This document shows positions 1 to 13,392 of a stretch of DNA of 64,000 nucleotides, piece by piece. The position numbers and the translations under genes are program-made. The notes beneath the pieces were generated by a model. It did no database searches, was not told the origin of the DNA, and saw only the letters and a program-made list of their open reading frames with translations. The stretch spans positions 80,303,825-80,367,824 of the forward strand of contig NC_054706.1 in NCBI RefSeq assembly GCF_016097555.1. The letters are read 5' to 3'. The stretch comes from Gigantopelta aegis. Its lineage: Eukaryota; Mollusca; Gastropoda; Neomphalida; Peltospiridae. Position 1 is the stretch's first letter. Every line of letters begins with the position of its first letter.

Positions 1-379
1 TTTCTATCTAAACCTTCGTTTCTCGCTATAAATAGTATTTCTTCAAATCTGAATGACAAATCCGTAATCCGTGATCAAAATCGTATCTAAGCACAGAGCT
101 TGGCAGTCAAAAGGATGTTTTAGACAAGGTTGTGATTACATCCATGATCCATTATCAGGTGCTTGTCATCAGGAGGACCGCCACTCTCCTATGATATCCG
201 TAACGCGTGTGAACTAGGTTTCTAAGTGTATAATCACCTAATATTTCGCCAAGCACCCCACAACTATTTGTTTTCAAATATTATTTTACACCGAGTAAAT
301 GCTTATGTTCATGACCAGACGAACTCCTCCATACTGTCCACCGAATTGTAACAGACCCATGCGTATGTTTAGGGTGTAT
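1..379. other. Unassigned flank
   Basis: I see no exon, repeat unit or recognised motif here. Confidence 0.4.
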
Positions 380-755
380 TTAAAGGGACATTCCTGAGTT
401 TGCTCCATTGTAAGATGTTTCCGACTAATAAAATATTTCTACGATTAAACTTGCATATTAAATACATTTTCTTGTTTCGAATATCAGTGTCTGTATATTC
501 AATGTGTTTCTGGTCGTCTTAATATTTCTAACAAGCCCAAACTGGATTTTGTCGTCAAATAATTTCGTACGTAGGACAAAAACAATATTTTAGGAAATGA
601 AATGAAATTTAACCTAGTACAAATATTATAACGATCAGAAACACATTTAATATACAGCCACTAATATTTTATGCAGAAAAATATATTTGATATGCAATTA
701 CAATCGTTAAAAAGTCTCTGTTAGTCGATAACAACTTAAAAATTGCAGCAAACGG
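380..755. mobile_element. TTAA-flanked inverted-repeat element (family 1), right end lost
   Basis: It starts TTAA then AGGGACATTCCTGAGTTTGC. The right side ends at GCAGCAAAC, which is the complement of the left terminus (GTTTGCTCC-like) without the outer AGGGACA part, so the right end is truncated near 755. It is noncoding and AT-rich, typical of a MITE. A diverged partial relative lies at about 19790-19990. Confidence 0.6.
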
Positions 756-1002
756 TGATTTAAAAACCGAATATCGCATCGTTAGATTCTACAGACATTA
801 GGACAAGCAACAATATACCCAATACATCTAGATATGTAATAAACTATTCTAAACTGTGAGTCTCAATTCAATTACTGTACTGGCTTTGGAGGAGTGCGTA
901 CATTTAATGTAATGTGATGCTAAACTGGTGGATCAATATTCTATTAGAGTGTACTGTTTTGTTGTATTGATCTGAACAAAAAGAAAAATGTTATCATGAT
1001 CA

Positions 1003-1560
1003 CGTGTACCGTTTTGTTGTGATCATGTTTATTGTTTTGTTGCATTAGTGTGTAGTACTGTTTTGTTGTGATCATGTTTATTGTTTTGTTGTATTAGTGT
1101 GTAGTACCGTTTTGTTGTGTTCATGTTTATTGTTTTGTTGTATTAGTGTGTAGTACCGTTTTGTTGTGTTCATGTTTATTGTTTTGTTGTATTAGTGTGT
1201 AGTACCGTTTTGATGTATTAATGTGTACTGTTTGGTGTATTCATGTGTACTGTTTGGCTGAATTGATTTGTATTGTTTAGTTGGAGTAATGTCTGTTGTA
1301 TTGATGTGAGATTTTTGTTGTTGTTGTTGTATTTATGTGGTGTTAATGTGTGTTTTGTTGTAGTAATATGTACTGTTTTGTTATAATAATATCTACTGTT
1401 TTGATGTATTAATGTCTTTGTTGTAAAAATATGTATTAATGTGCAATGGTGTTTTTTTTTAATCAATGTGTACTATTTATTTTTTGCATTAATGTGAATG
1501 GTTTTGTTGTATTAATGTGAATGGTTTTGTTGTATTAATGTGTACGCTTTTATTGTATTA
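1003..1560. repeat. Degenerate T/G-rich minisatellite, about 49 bp period
   Basis: The core is TGTAGTACCGTTTTGTTGTG followed by TTCATGTTTATTGTTTTG. About four clear units lie at 1003-1220, decaying into looser TGTTTTGTTGTATTAATG copies. Confidence 0.75.
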
Positions 1561-1905
1561 ATATGTACTGTTTTGTTATATTTAATATGTACTGTTTTGT
1601 TATATTAATATGTACTGCTTTGTTATATTAATATGTACTGTTGTGTTATATTAATATGTACTGTTTTGTTATATTAATATGTACTGCTTTGTTATATTAA
1701 TATGTACTGTTGTGTTATATTTAATATGTACTGTTTTGTTATATTAATATGTACTGCTTTGTTATATTTAATATGTACTGTTTTGTTATATTAATATGTA
1801 CGGCTTTGTTATATTAATAAGTACTGTTGTGTTATATTAATATGTACGGCTTTGTTATATTAATATGTACTGTTTTGTTATATTAATATGCACTGTTTTG
1901 TTGGT
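1561..1905. repeat. 23-24 bp minisatellite beside drgx exon 1
   Basis: About 15 units of TATGTACTGTTTTGTTATAT plus TAA. The last unit runs into the T-rich tract of the probable exon 1 acceptor. Confidence 0.9.
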
Positions 1906-1908
1906 TTC

Positions 1909-1948
1909 AGTTGACTGATTAGTACAGACTGTCTCACAGAATTTTGAA
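1909..1948 (+). other. DRGX: Probable splice acceptor and 5' UTR of drgx
   Basis: A good acceptor (TTGTTGGTTTCAG) ends at 1910, 38 bases before the start codon, directly after a T-rich tandem repeat. It suggests the first coding exon is an internal exon (1911-2033) and that a noncoding exon and the promoter lie further left or outside the window. I see no TATA-type promoter just upstream. The alternative is transcription starting within this exon. Confidence 0.5.
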
Positions 1949-2033
1949 ATGTTCTGTTTCCACTGTCCCCCGGCCCTCCACCCGGCCGCCCGACCCCTGG
2001 GACTCGACTACAGCTGTCAACCACACCAACCTT
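1949..2033 (+). CDS. DRGX: drgx coding exon 1
   Basis: This exon encodes residues 1-28 plus one base of codon 29. The ATG at 1949 is chosen because it gives [10 protein letters not shown], matching the DRGX N-terminus. The donor is CTT|GTGAGT at 2034. The one leftover base joins the first two bases of exon 2 to make Tyr29. Confidence 0.88.
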
Positions 2034-4711
2034 GTGAGTATTTTCCTGTTTCGCATTACTGGGAAATTATTTATTTTCGTGGTCTTACATTTTCGTGGTT
2101 TTGCTAGAAAACACATTCCGTTGGACACTTCAATTCCTGAACCGATAAGGTAGTATTATAAATTTGTATTACATGTATTATGTTTTATGTTGTGTTCTTA
2201 AATTTGTTGACTGTACTAGTCCACGAATTACACGAAAATTAGAAACCACGAAAACAGAAGAAGTGATTTCACAGAATTAAAGATACACTCGACATTTCGT
2301 AGCCACTGTAACCTGTTTTCCTAATAATTAAAATTACTTTCTTTTTTATAATTATTATCAGTACTACATGTAGTTAAATGTGCTAAACGGCGGAAACGCA
2401 AAATTTGATTTTTAAAGTTGTACCATAGTTGCCTAATGGTCAAAATTATTATTTCATTTTCATTTTGAAATATAAAGAATACATCTTGAACGTGTCCACA
2501 TAAGACATTACAAAGAAATATTTTAATACACTACCAAAAACCGAATACTGGAAAATCATGAGGTGACCATCAAGCTGAGCGCGTGTTGTCACAGGTATCA
2601 TGGATATCTTTCCAACCATTATTATTTCAAAGTTAACAATTGGCCTTGTTTAGATAGATATGTGACGCAAATGTTTCGATTTTCTCGATGAAGCCACTAT
2701 AGCCGCTCAAATAAGAGCAAAGTATGACACTTACATCTGTGATAATACACCTTTAGGTAAAAACGATTAATAAATAAGAGCAAAGTATGACACTTACATC
2801 AGTGATAATACACCTTTAGGTAAAAACGATTAATAAATAAGAGCAAAGTATGACACTTACATCTGTGGTAATACACCTTTAGTTAAAAACCATTCATAAA
2901 TACATTCATCGGACATGAAGATTCTTACAGAAACATGGTACATTCACCACAAACATTTCTTGTATTCTCCCCACAAAACACTTATAAAGAAAATAATAAG
3001 GATTGTTTGGCACCAACCCTTCGTCACAGACCACCACCCGTCAAATACTAATGGAGGCGATGTCCTGTTATATACGTGGTGTGATTTCTGCTGAACACAA
3101 CAAAACAGAATTTTAGAAAGTCTTTAACAGCATTATGACATTATTAACATGCTGTTTATATCATTAGTTATTTATGATTTATTCAAACACCCCAAATGAA
3201 AAATACAGTGTTTATCTGAATACAAAAAGGCAACACTCTTTTTTTCTTCATCCAGTCTGTTCCAAAAGATAAAAGACAAAAAGAAAGAAAAATGCACAAT
3301 TTGAGAAACACCAGACAGCTATTAAAACGGCTATGCCGTTTGAGAATCTCATCCCATCGACCCTTCCTAACACAGTGGTCCCTTCCCAACACAATGTAAT
3401 TATCGGTGACAGAGCATTTCTGACAATAATCGGTGAACTCCGACCTGGAAGCAAACCGTTTAGAGAAATGTAATTAATTATAACAAAGAGTCACTTGCCA
3501 GTGTCACGAGCGTTGGTTTGTGTCTTCATTACTGAACTACGGATCGTCTCAGGTGTGCCGACTCGCAGGATCGATCAACCAGTGGACACATACTTTTCCC
3601 GTTCCAACCAGTGCCAAATAGCTGTAATTAAAAGGGTGTTAAGATGTCGTTAAACATGTGAAATTGTTTCTTTAATGAATGAATGTTTAACGACACCCCA
3701 GCACGAAAATACACGGAAAGACAAAGATAACTGCTTTATTTAACGACGCCTGGTAATGTCGCGTCGGACATAGGGTTAAAGACCAAGCAAATAATGAGAG
3801 GAATCCCACTGCCACCATTCAGTGTAATATTTTATATGCATCATGCAGCAGACAGGATAACACATACCACCAGGTGAGGAATGATAAACATCTACCAAAC
3901 TATAATATACCGAACTCCATTGAAAACGCATCCACCAATTTTCGGTGAGATTGATTTAAAACGTACAATAACGCTAACCCTTGTATACACTTGTTGGGTT
4001 ATTTAATGCCTACCACAATATACTCCGTTACACAAAACCAGTTAAATGTAATATGTTTCCTTCTCATATCTTTTTACAACAACAAATGTGACTCGTGTTT
4101 ACTGGAGTTCTGTTAGTTTCCGTATATCCCATCCGAAGATAGTAGTTCAAGTTTGCAGGATTTTGCTCACAATATCCTATGTGATTTTAATTGACAATAA
4201 TTATTGTAATGTCGATGGTTTCTATAATTCAATCAACTGTAATTAAAGTATTCATATCCCATTCCGCTTAAATCGCGCATGGTCACATCCACGTGTGACG
4301 TCACGCAGCACGTTTCTTGGTGGTCACGCGCCCACGTGTGACGTCACGCAGCACGTGTCTTATTAGTTACACGCCCACGCGGGCGATACAGGTGTTTTAT
4401 GAATTAATCACCACAGTAAGTCACGTGATGTCAAAACCTGCTGGTGGTCGCGGTTCATAAGCAGTGTATGAACGGTCTCAGGACTAACAAATGAATAAAA
4501 TAAAATAATTTAGCATTATCGGCATTAAAAAAAATCATTCTTTAAAAACAGGTTATTTTTAACGGACACTATTTTAAACTTTCAAACCTATCGCATTTGC
4601 CCACTGAAATAGTCTGGCGCTTTCTGCTAATGTCTCGTGACTTGGCTCTTGTTAAAAAATATTTTGGCAAACGATGGAAAAAACACGCACCTGTTATTGC
4701 GAAAATCATTA

Positions 4712-4748
<37 letters not shown>

Positions 4749-4813
4749 TGTGTGTGTGTGTGTGTGTTATTACCAGTGTTTTTTGGTATCGTCAATATTA
4801 GGAATGAAAATTG

Positions 4814-4901
<88 letters not shown>

Positions 4902-7900
4902 GTGTGTGTGTGTGTGTGGTTTTTAAACAAACAACCATAGTTTGACAACCAATAGCCGATGTATTTTTCGTGCTGGGGTGTAGTTAAACTTTCATTCATT
5001 CTTTAAACAAACAATTCCTCCCACATCCAACTGCATCATTTCTAAAAATAGCCCTCTGTATGTTTGGCGGTCTGCTCGATGTGGAATGGTTGAAAATATT
5101 TGTAGCAAACTTGCGCACCTCCAGACTGCAAGGTAAATGTCAGACGTATTAAGCCAGTCACGTTATTTAATAAGCGATAATAAATTTAATAACATATGTA
5201 ATATTACATTAGAAGATTGCATTAGGCGAAACCGTTCCTTTGAGATGGTATAATTACGGAAATTAGAGAGGGCACTTCAGAATTCATTTTGGAATCACTT
5301 TTTCAAACTAATCTATGCAGGATAGAATAACAGCAGATAACTGCCGTCGCCGTCAAAACAATGGAGGAGAAATAGAAGAAGACCAGAATAAGTGCTGTTG
5401 ATGGCCATGCTAACATTCACGTAACCTCTGATAAAACAAATAGGAAAGAAACAACATGCGGTAGATGTTGCTAATTTAAACTATTCCGTTGCCTTTGACG
5501 GTTAAATTAAAGGCTGATAAAAATAGAGTTTGTCAAATTAGTGGCAATGAATGAATAATGAATGAATAAATATGTAACGCCCCCCCCCCCCCCCCCCCCC
5601 CAATTAGTGGATCAGTCAAGTGAAGCGCTTGCATAGCTTTTACAACATCATTGTGTTTATATGTCTCAAAACGACCTCTCACATTAGTACTTACCAGCCT
5701 TGAACACGATGGCTGCAAATATGGCGTTCATGTTCAGTGCCAGATCAGTATGGATTTCACTGACAACTACTCTTTTGCAGCTTTAGCAATACATACGTCG
5801 TGGCGCTATATACGACTATATTCTAATAGTATACCTTATTACACGTATACATACATGTGTATATATACTTATATCACCAAACTTACATATGTCGTGGCGC
5901 TATATACGACTGTATTCTAATAGTATACCTTATTACACGTATACATACATGTGTATATATACTTATATCACCAAACTTACATACGTCGTGGCGCTATATA
6001 CGACTATATTCTAATAGTATACCTTATTACACGTATACATACATGTATATACGTCGTGGCGCTATATACGACTATATTCTAATAGTATACCTTATTACAC
6101 GTATACATACATGTATATATACTTATATAACCAAACTTACATACGTCGTGGCGCTATATACGACTGTATTCTAATAGTATACCTTATTACACGTATACAT
6201 ACATGTGTATATACTTATATCACCAAACTTACATACGTCGTGGCGCTATATACGACTGTATTCTAACTTATATCACCAAACTTACATACGTCGTGGCGCT
6301 ATATACGACTGTATTCTAATAGTATACCTTATTACAGTATATTCTAATAGTATACCTTAATACAGTATATTCTAATAGTATACCTTATTACACGTATACA
6401 TACATGTATATATACTTATATTAAAAAACATACTTACGTCGTGGCGCTATATACGACTAAATTCTAATAGTATACCTTATTACACGTATACATACATGTA
6501 TATATACTTATATCACCAAACTTACATACGTCGTGACGCTATATACGACTATATTCTAACAGTATACCTTATTACACGTATACATACATGTATATATACT
6601 TATATCACCAAACTTACATACGTCGTGGCGCTATATACGACTGTATTCTAATAGTATACCTTATTACACGTATACATACATGTATATATACTTATATCAC
6701 CAAACTTACATACGTCGTGACGCTATATACGACTATATTCTAACAGTATACCTTATTACACGTATACATACATGTATATATACTTATATCACCAAACTTA
6801 CATACGTCGTGGCGCTATATACGACTATATTCTAATAGTATACCTTATTACACGTATACATACATGTATATATACTTATATCACCAAACTTACATACGTT
6901 TTAGACTTCATCAGGTACCACCAGCACTAGTTAATATTTTATTTGGTTAGGCTCTGTTCGGGGAGATCAACTCTTTAGCAAAGGATCTCGGGAGTGGCTC
7001 TCCTCCTATAGATGGGGCACTAGATAGAGATCCCTGGAATCATCCACTAGTTTGTCAGGAGTAGCTCTCCTCCTATAGATGGGGCACTAGACAGAGATCC
7101 CTGGAATCATCCACTAGTTTGTCAGGAGTGGCTCTCCTCCTATAGATGGGGCACTAGACAGAGATCCCTGGAATCATCCACTAGTTTGTCAGGAGTGGCT
7201 CTCCTCCTATAGATGGGGCACTAGACAGAGATCCCTGGAATCATCCACTAGTTTGTCAGGAGTGGCTCTCCTCCTATAGATGGGGCACTAGATAGAGATC
7301 CCTGGAATCATCCACTAATTTGTCAGGGGTGGCTCTCCTCCTATAGATGGGGCACTAGATAGAGATCCCTGGAATCATCCACTGTTTTGTCAGGAGTGGC
7401 TCTCCTCCTATAGATGGGGCACTAGATAGAGATCCCTGGAATCATCCAATAGTTTGCCAAGTACCCATTCGACTCTGTATTGTGCAGAGATGCGGCCCTG
7501 GTCACATATTACAGTCTTGTCGTTCACAATTATTGCTGTTAAGACTAAAACAACAAAGTAACCAACAAAAAAACCCACCTCAATAAAAAGTTCACCCTCT
7601 TAATGAGATTGAAAAATAGTTTAGCAAACTCTTTTTGAATTCGCTTGACAATTTCTCCGCCTTTTAAAAAAAATCCAAACGTCTTATTTTTCTCCCTTTG
7701 CTAATATTATTTATAAGTTGATGAAAATTCAATGGTGCATTTAACAAGACAAAAATCGCAAAATCAAATATGTTCATCAGAGAGACACGAGCCAGGAGCG
7801 ACGAGAAAGCCTTTGTGGTAGACAGGCGATGGTCCCTTCATGTTTGCCGTCTTCCTCGGGCACCAGCGGAGATCAAAAGGCACTGAAATACCCAGAGACT

Positions 7901-10900
7901 ATAATTATTAGTAAGTTCATTATCGGAGGTTCCTAACGAACAAACTGACGCAAGGAGCGAGCTTTTTAAGCCAGAAATAATTCAATGATAAAATAATTGT
8001 ATTTGATCAGTTTTCAGTTCCGGTTCTGTGCGACTAATACTACATTCTTGACGGCTGTTCACAGAAAATAAGCGAGGCCCTTGTTGGTATTTTTGTCATT
8101 AAAACTGATCATTTGCACTGATGGTTAAGCTAGAGAAAGGACTTTTGTCTCGTGGTCTATTGGAAAACGTTTATCAGATTGCAATCTATCTAATGCCGGT
8201 GTTTTTACAAGTCCTATACCCTGTAATAGGATTAGGGGATATTCCGCGAAAAGCCGAAGCCGCTAACAAGAGTGCCCATTCTGCGCGATCTCGAGTGATT
8301 GATCTGTTAAAATAAACTGATACACCGATATTACGAGACTTCAGGTCAAGGTATTAGCCTCACTAGCAACACCTGGCTGTTGACCTCGTGCAGTCTCGAT
8401 CTGGTCATACCACATACCAAACACCACGTGCCAGTACCGAAAATTAGGTCTCCACTTTGATTGGCTGAAGTGGTAGGCTGGTTATGGTACAACTGTTGTT
8501 TATTTCTCAAATATTCGCATTTTGACTTAAGTCACAGCACCAATCACATAATTTTATGCGGGCTCATGTTATGGTTAATATGGAGATGATATCATTCATC
8601 AATCTCCACTTTCCAATTCTTAACATTTCCATTATGGTGGAGGTGGTGGATGGGACGGCCTAGGGAAATGAATTAAAAATGGGGCGGACCTTCCCGTCTA
8701 CTCTCCTCCGACATAAATACCAAATTAACCAGACATATTTTATTGTCAATATTCTACTTTTTACGTAATCATTTGTAGAAACCCTTTTTAACCCTTTGTA
8801 TAAACACTTTTTAACTTCCTTGTAAATAAAGTTTATTTAACCATTAATTAGTATTTTTTATCTAATCATTTGTATAAACGTTTTTAACTTTTTTTTTATT
8901 TTTTATTTTTATTATTATTTTTTTTTTTTTTTACTAACACTCTCCCAACCCCTCTCGTTGTAAGCACAGTTTCTGGCCCTAGTCAGAAATCGTGCTCGCA
9001 ACGAGCGTGCTTGAACATTAAATTGATATAAGCACGTTAATTCCCGACATCTGACCTGACTGTCATTTTGGCATACATACATATCTTGCGCACCACAGTT
9101 TCGCCGATACCCCCCCCCCCCCTCCCCCCTTCCCCCGTCTTTAATTAGGATCGGAGCTAATCGACACATATCTGTGTATGCAGGTCCGTCAAATTTTCGT
9201 TGACAGCGTGCAGTATTTTGTTTTCAGGGGATGGGGGTATCCTTTTGATGATAGTAAGATGTCATGCTCAGATGGATCTTTAGCTCAATACCTTTGCTAC
9301 AGCTCTTAGTTGATTGCCTTCTGTCACACACACTGACTGATCTTAGAGAGTTGTTTTCATTGTATTACCCTAAACAAGGCAGGGACATAGTATAACTGTT
9401 GATGGGTGGTATACAATACTGGCTACTGCCAATTTCGCTATTAGCTCAGTTAGCAAAGCAATGTTTTTTGTCCATGGTTCGAATCCCCTTTTAAATGCAG
9501 ATTGATTTATCTGCTATGTAATGAATTTCTCTTTCGCGAGAGTATTACGTGATGATTCAATGTGCTAGCCAGGAAATAGACTTGTCCTGGACCGGAAGGG
9601 ACACTTGTCACAAGTAAAGCATTACGACCATGACCTATACACATCAGCATTCCATACCCTCATGGATATCATTGTCAAACCAATACAAAGTGAGGGGCTA
9701 GGACGTTATGTCCTTGTGGTATGACCTGTAAAATAGTCCTACCCACGCTTCCACGAAAAAACGAGAAACTGAGAGGATGGGTTGTTTTGGCTGGAAAACA
9801 AATACTTGTCCGTTTTTCACCTTTTCTTCTATAAAAGACAAGCCGTTAAAATTAAGAACAAACCGGATCCCGGGAGGCGAGCCCGGGGCCTCACTCGGCA
9901 GAGCTTCTGTCAGTGGTAGAAAGCAGCGGCCGTCGTGCTCGCGGTCAGTCGGCGGCACGGCGCACGAATACAGATTAGCGGCAGACCGTTTTGACTTTGT
10001 TATGTACACTTGTTTATAGCGTGAGAGCCAGTTACACCTCGTTAACGCGGTTTGTTTAGGGCTTCTCCCGTCTATTCGACGTGCTCTCCTCTCAATTAAT
10101 CTGCTAGTGTTTTCAATTAGATCAATTAGGTCCCGACTCGAAAGGTCGGCTCGCAGATCAAAGGCGGCGCTTGGCGGTCATCACAAAACACTCTTGGACA
10201 TAATGAGTGCGCGGGGACTATTTACAGCGTACAGCGTAGGAATTCCAGTGGTCCGCGTTGACAGTATTATTAAAATTAATTATCTCCCTGTCTTGGAAAC
10301 AGTTAAAGTTTGTTTTGTTGCTTAACGACACCACTAGAGAACATACATCGTGAGCTATTGAATGTCCTGTAGACGAGACACTGGATACAAACTCATAGAA
10401 TTAACCACTATTTTGACAAATCATAGAATTAACCACTATTTTGACAAATCCCCATTCAACTCTGCATTGTACAGAGATACGGTCTTGATCGCGCGTGCTG
10501 TAACCTCACCGTGGTGCGGGGGTGTAACATTCTCTCTGCGCGTGCTGTAACCTCGCCGTGGTGCAGGGATGTAACATTCTCTCTGCGCTGTAACCTCGCC
10601 GTGGTGCAGAGCTGCAACATTCTCTCTGCGCGTGCTGTAACCTCACCGTGGTGCAGGGCTGTAACATTCTCTTTGAGAATGGCGAATACAGCACAAATTG
10701 AAATTTTGAGTAAAAGTCAGTATCTATCTGTGATATTTGTATTTTTGCACAGTTCTTTACACTGTTTTTATTTAAATCTTGAATGGTTATATTGATGTTG
10801 ACCATCACCTTATTTGTTTGCATTACCATAGTTTAACACCCAATAGCCGATATATTTTTCGTGCTGGGGTGTCGTTAAGCATTCATTCATTCATTCATTG

Positions 10901-13308
10901 ATCGCGGATGACGATGTTGTTCAGATTTTGTAATTTTGAACGGGAAAAACAACCAAAGATGTTCGACTGATTTCTTCATGATCCTCAATAGTGTAATGGG
11001 TAAATAGGACATCTTTAAAGTAAAAAGTAGCTTCAATAATAGTCTGTTGAAACGTGCGCTTGTGAATATTCCAAATGCTTATCGTACCAACGTATGACGA
11101 TTAGCGCGATGTTGGTACACATTGTTAGTGTTAATGTATTGTATTGTTTTAATGTTTTCATCAATCGTTGACGCCGTGCTCGTCGTTTCAGATTCTGGGT
11201 ACGGCTTGCACGCAGATCTACACGACGATGCGTTTGCGCGACGGAAACAACGTCGAAACCGAACAACGTTCACTCTACAACAGGTAGTACACGTGTATTA
11301 TTCAGCTTGTTCATTCCTGTCAATTTACACGTGCTGGACAAAACGCAGATAGGCAGCAAAGAGAGGCATGACTTTTCAAGATTCGTCAAATGGATGACGT
11401 CAACTAGTCTGGTGGAGGGGGAAAAGTCAAAGAAATTAAGATATAGAAATATTATTTTAATAGGAAAAATTAATAAATATATATATATTTTTTAATTAAT
11501 TAATTAATTAATTAAAAAATAATGCATGTGTATTTAATAGGAAAAACAAAACAATTACATTTTGGATTAATTAATCAGCTTAATATGAAAATATTTGTTC
11601 TTTTCATTTTAGCTTGAAGAGCTGGAGAAGGCGTTTGCGCAGACTCATTACCCAGATGTATTCATGCGCGAGGATCTTGCCATGCGCATCAACTTGACGG
11701 AAGCTCGAGTCCAGGTTAGTTCGTTCTCTTATCGTGATGCGGGTAATTAGTGAGCCATCTAAATTGCGTACAAATTTAAACAAATAAAAATAAAACATTT
11801 GGATATACGCAAACCAATTTAGTTTTTGGCTATTAATTTTATAAAATATGTATCCATTAATAATTTTATAAAATATTCATCCATTAATAATTTTATAAAA
11901 TATGTATCCATTAATAATTTGTTTTCCAAATTTCAGTTGCTTTTTTACCCCTACCCCCTTTCTTATTTGGGACACATTTTCTGGCGGAAGTCAGAGTCTG
12001 TGCCCCCAGTGAGTGTGTTTGAACATTAATAATTTGATATAAGCACGTTAAATTCCGACATTTGATCTGACAGTTTTATGTGGGCATACATACATACATA
12101 CTGATGCGGGTAATAAGACCCCCCCCCCCCCCCCAATTGTTTCTTGAGATACTTCCTTTCATCCCTGTTGTATAGAACTTTGCAAAGCCTCTGTTGGAAC
12201 GGAAAACCAAGAGGAAAAGTCAAGTAAGATATATCTTAACCTATATATTTATATAAGACAGAAGCCAGTGAAAATATAAACCATGAATTGAATATAAAAC
12301 ATATGCCAACACGTGGACGTCTCTGTTTTATATAAACCATGAACTGAATATAAAACATATGCCAACACGTGGACGTCTGTTTTATATAAACCATGAATTG
12401 AATATAAGACATATGCCAACACGTGGACGTCTCTATTTTATATAAACCATGAATTGAATATAAGACATATGCCAACACGTGGACGTCTCTATTTTATATA
12501 AACCATGAATTGAATATAAGACATATGCCAACACGTGGACGTCTCTATTTTATATAAACCATGAATTGAATATAAGACATATGCCAACACGTGGACGTCT
12601 CTATTTTATATAAACCATGAATTGAATATAAAACATATGCCAACACGTGGACGTCTCTAGTTTATATAATTTTACACATTTTAGGTAATACAATAAATAT
12701 ACATGTACGACATTTACACCATCCGACCAAACATTGTAGGGAACACAATAAATATACATGCACATGTACGACATTTACACCATCCGACCAAACATTGTAG
12801 GGAACAAACGTGCATCAATGTTATTGTGTTCATTACACCGGAATTCACACCTTCCGACACCGACAGAGCAAATTAGGAACAAACGTGCATCCGACGTCTG
12901 AAAACACCTCTTTACAACGTCATTGCATAATCACAGATACCATGGCAGGTTGGCCGTACACACACCCATTTGGCATCCTTGATCTTGTTGCGAGCCGACA
13001 GTGTCACATGATGTCCGAGTTACCGATGTTTGCTAAATCTGTAGGCGTGTATTTCTTTTGAACATAAACCTTAGTCAATCAATTAATGGAATGGCTTCGA
13101 ACAATCAAGTGTTCTAGTTTGATGATATTTCGTAAACGAAGTAGGTACCAATAATAGATGTCTTAAACTAAGGAATGGTTAGTCAGTCTTCAATTAATAT
13201 TCATTAGTATTTTTTCTTACGTTATTTTGGCAAAGGATATAACTTATGACAAATTAATTCGATACGACAAAGTGACCCAGTGACGAACATGGTCGTTGTA
13301 ACGAGGTC

Positions 13309-13392
<84 letters not shown>

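Noticed and set aside
9437..9500. tRNA gene
   Set aside because: A and B boxes are present, but their spacing is too short and no acceptor stem closes.
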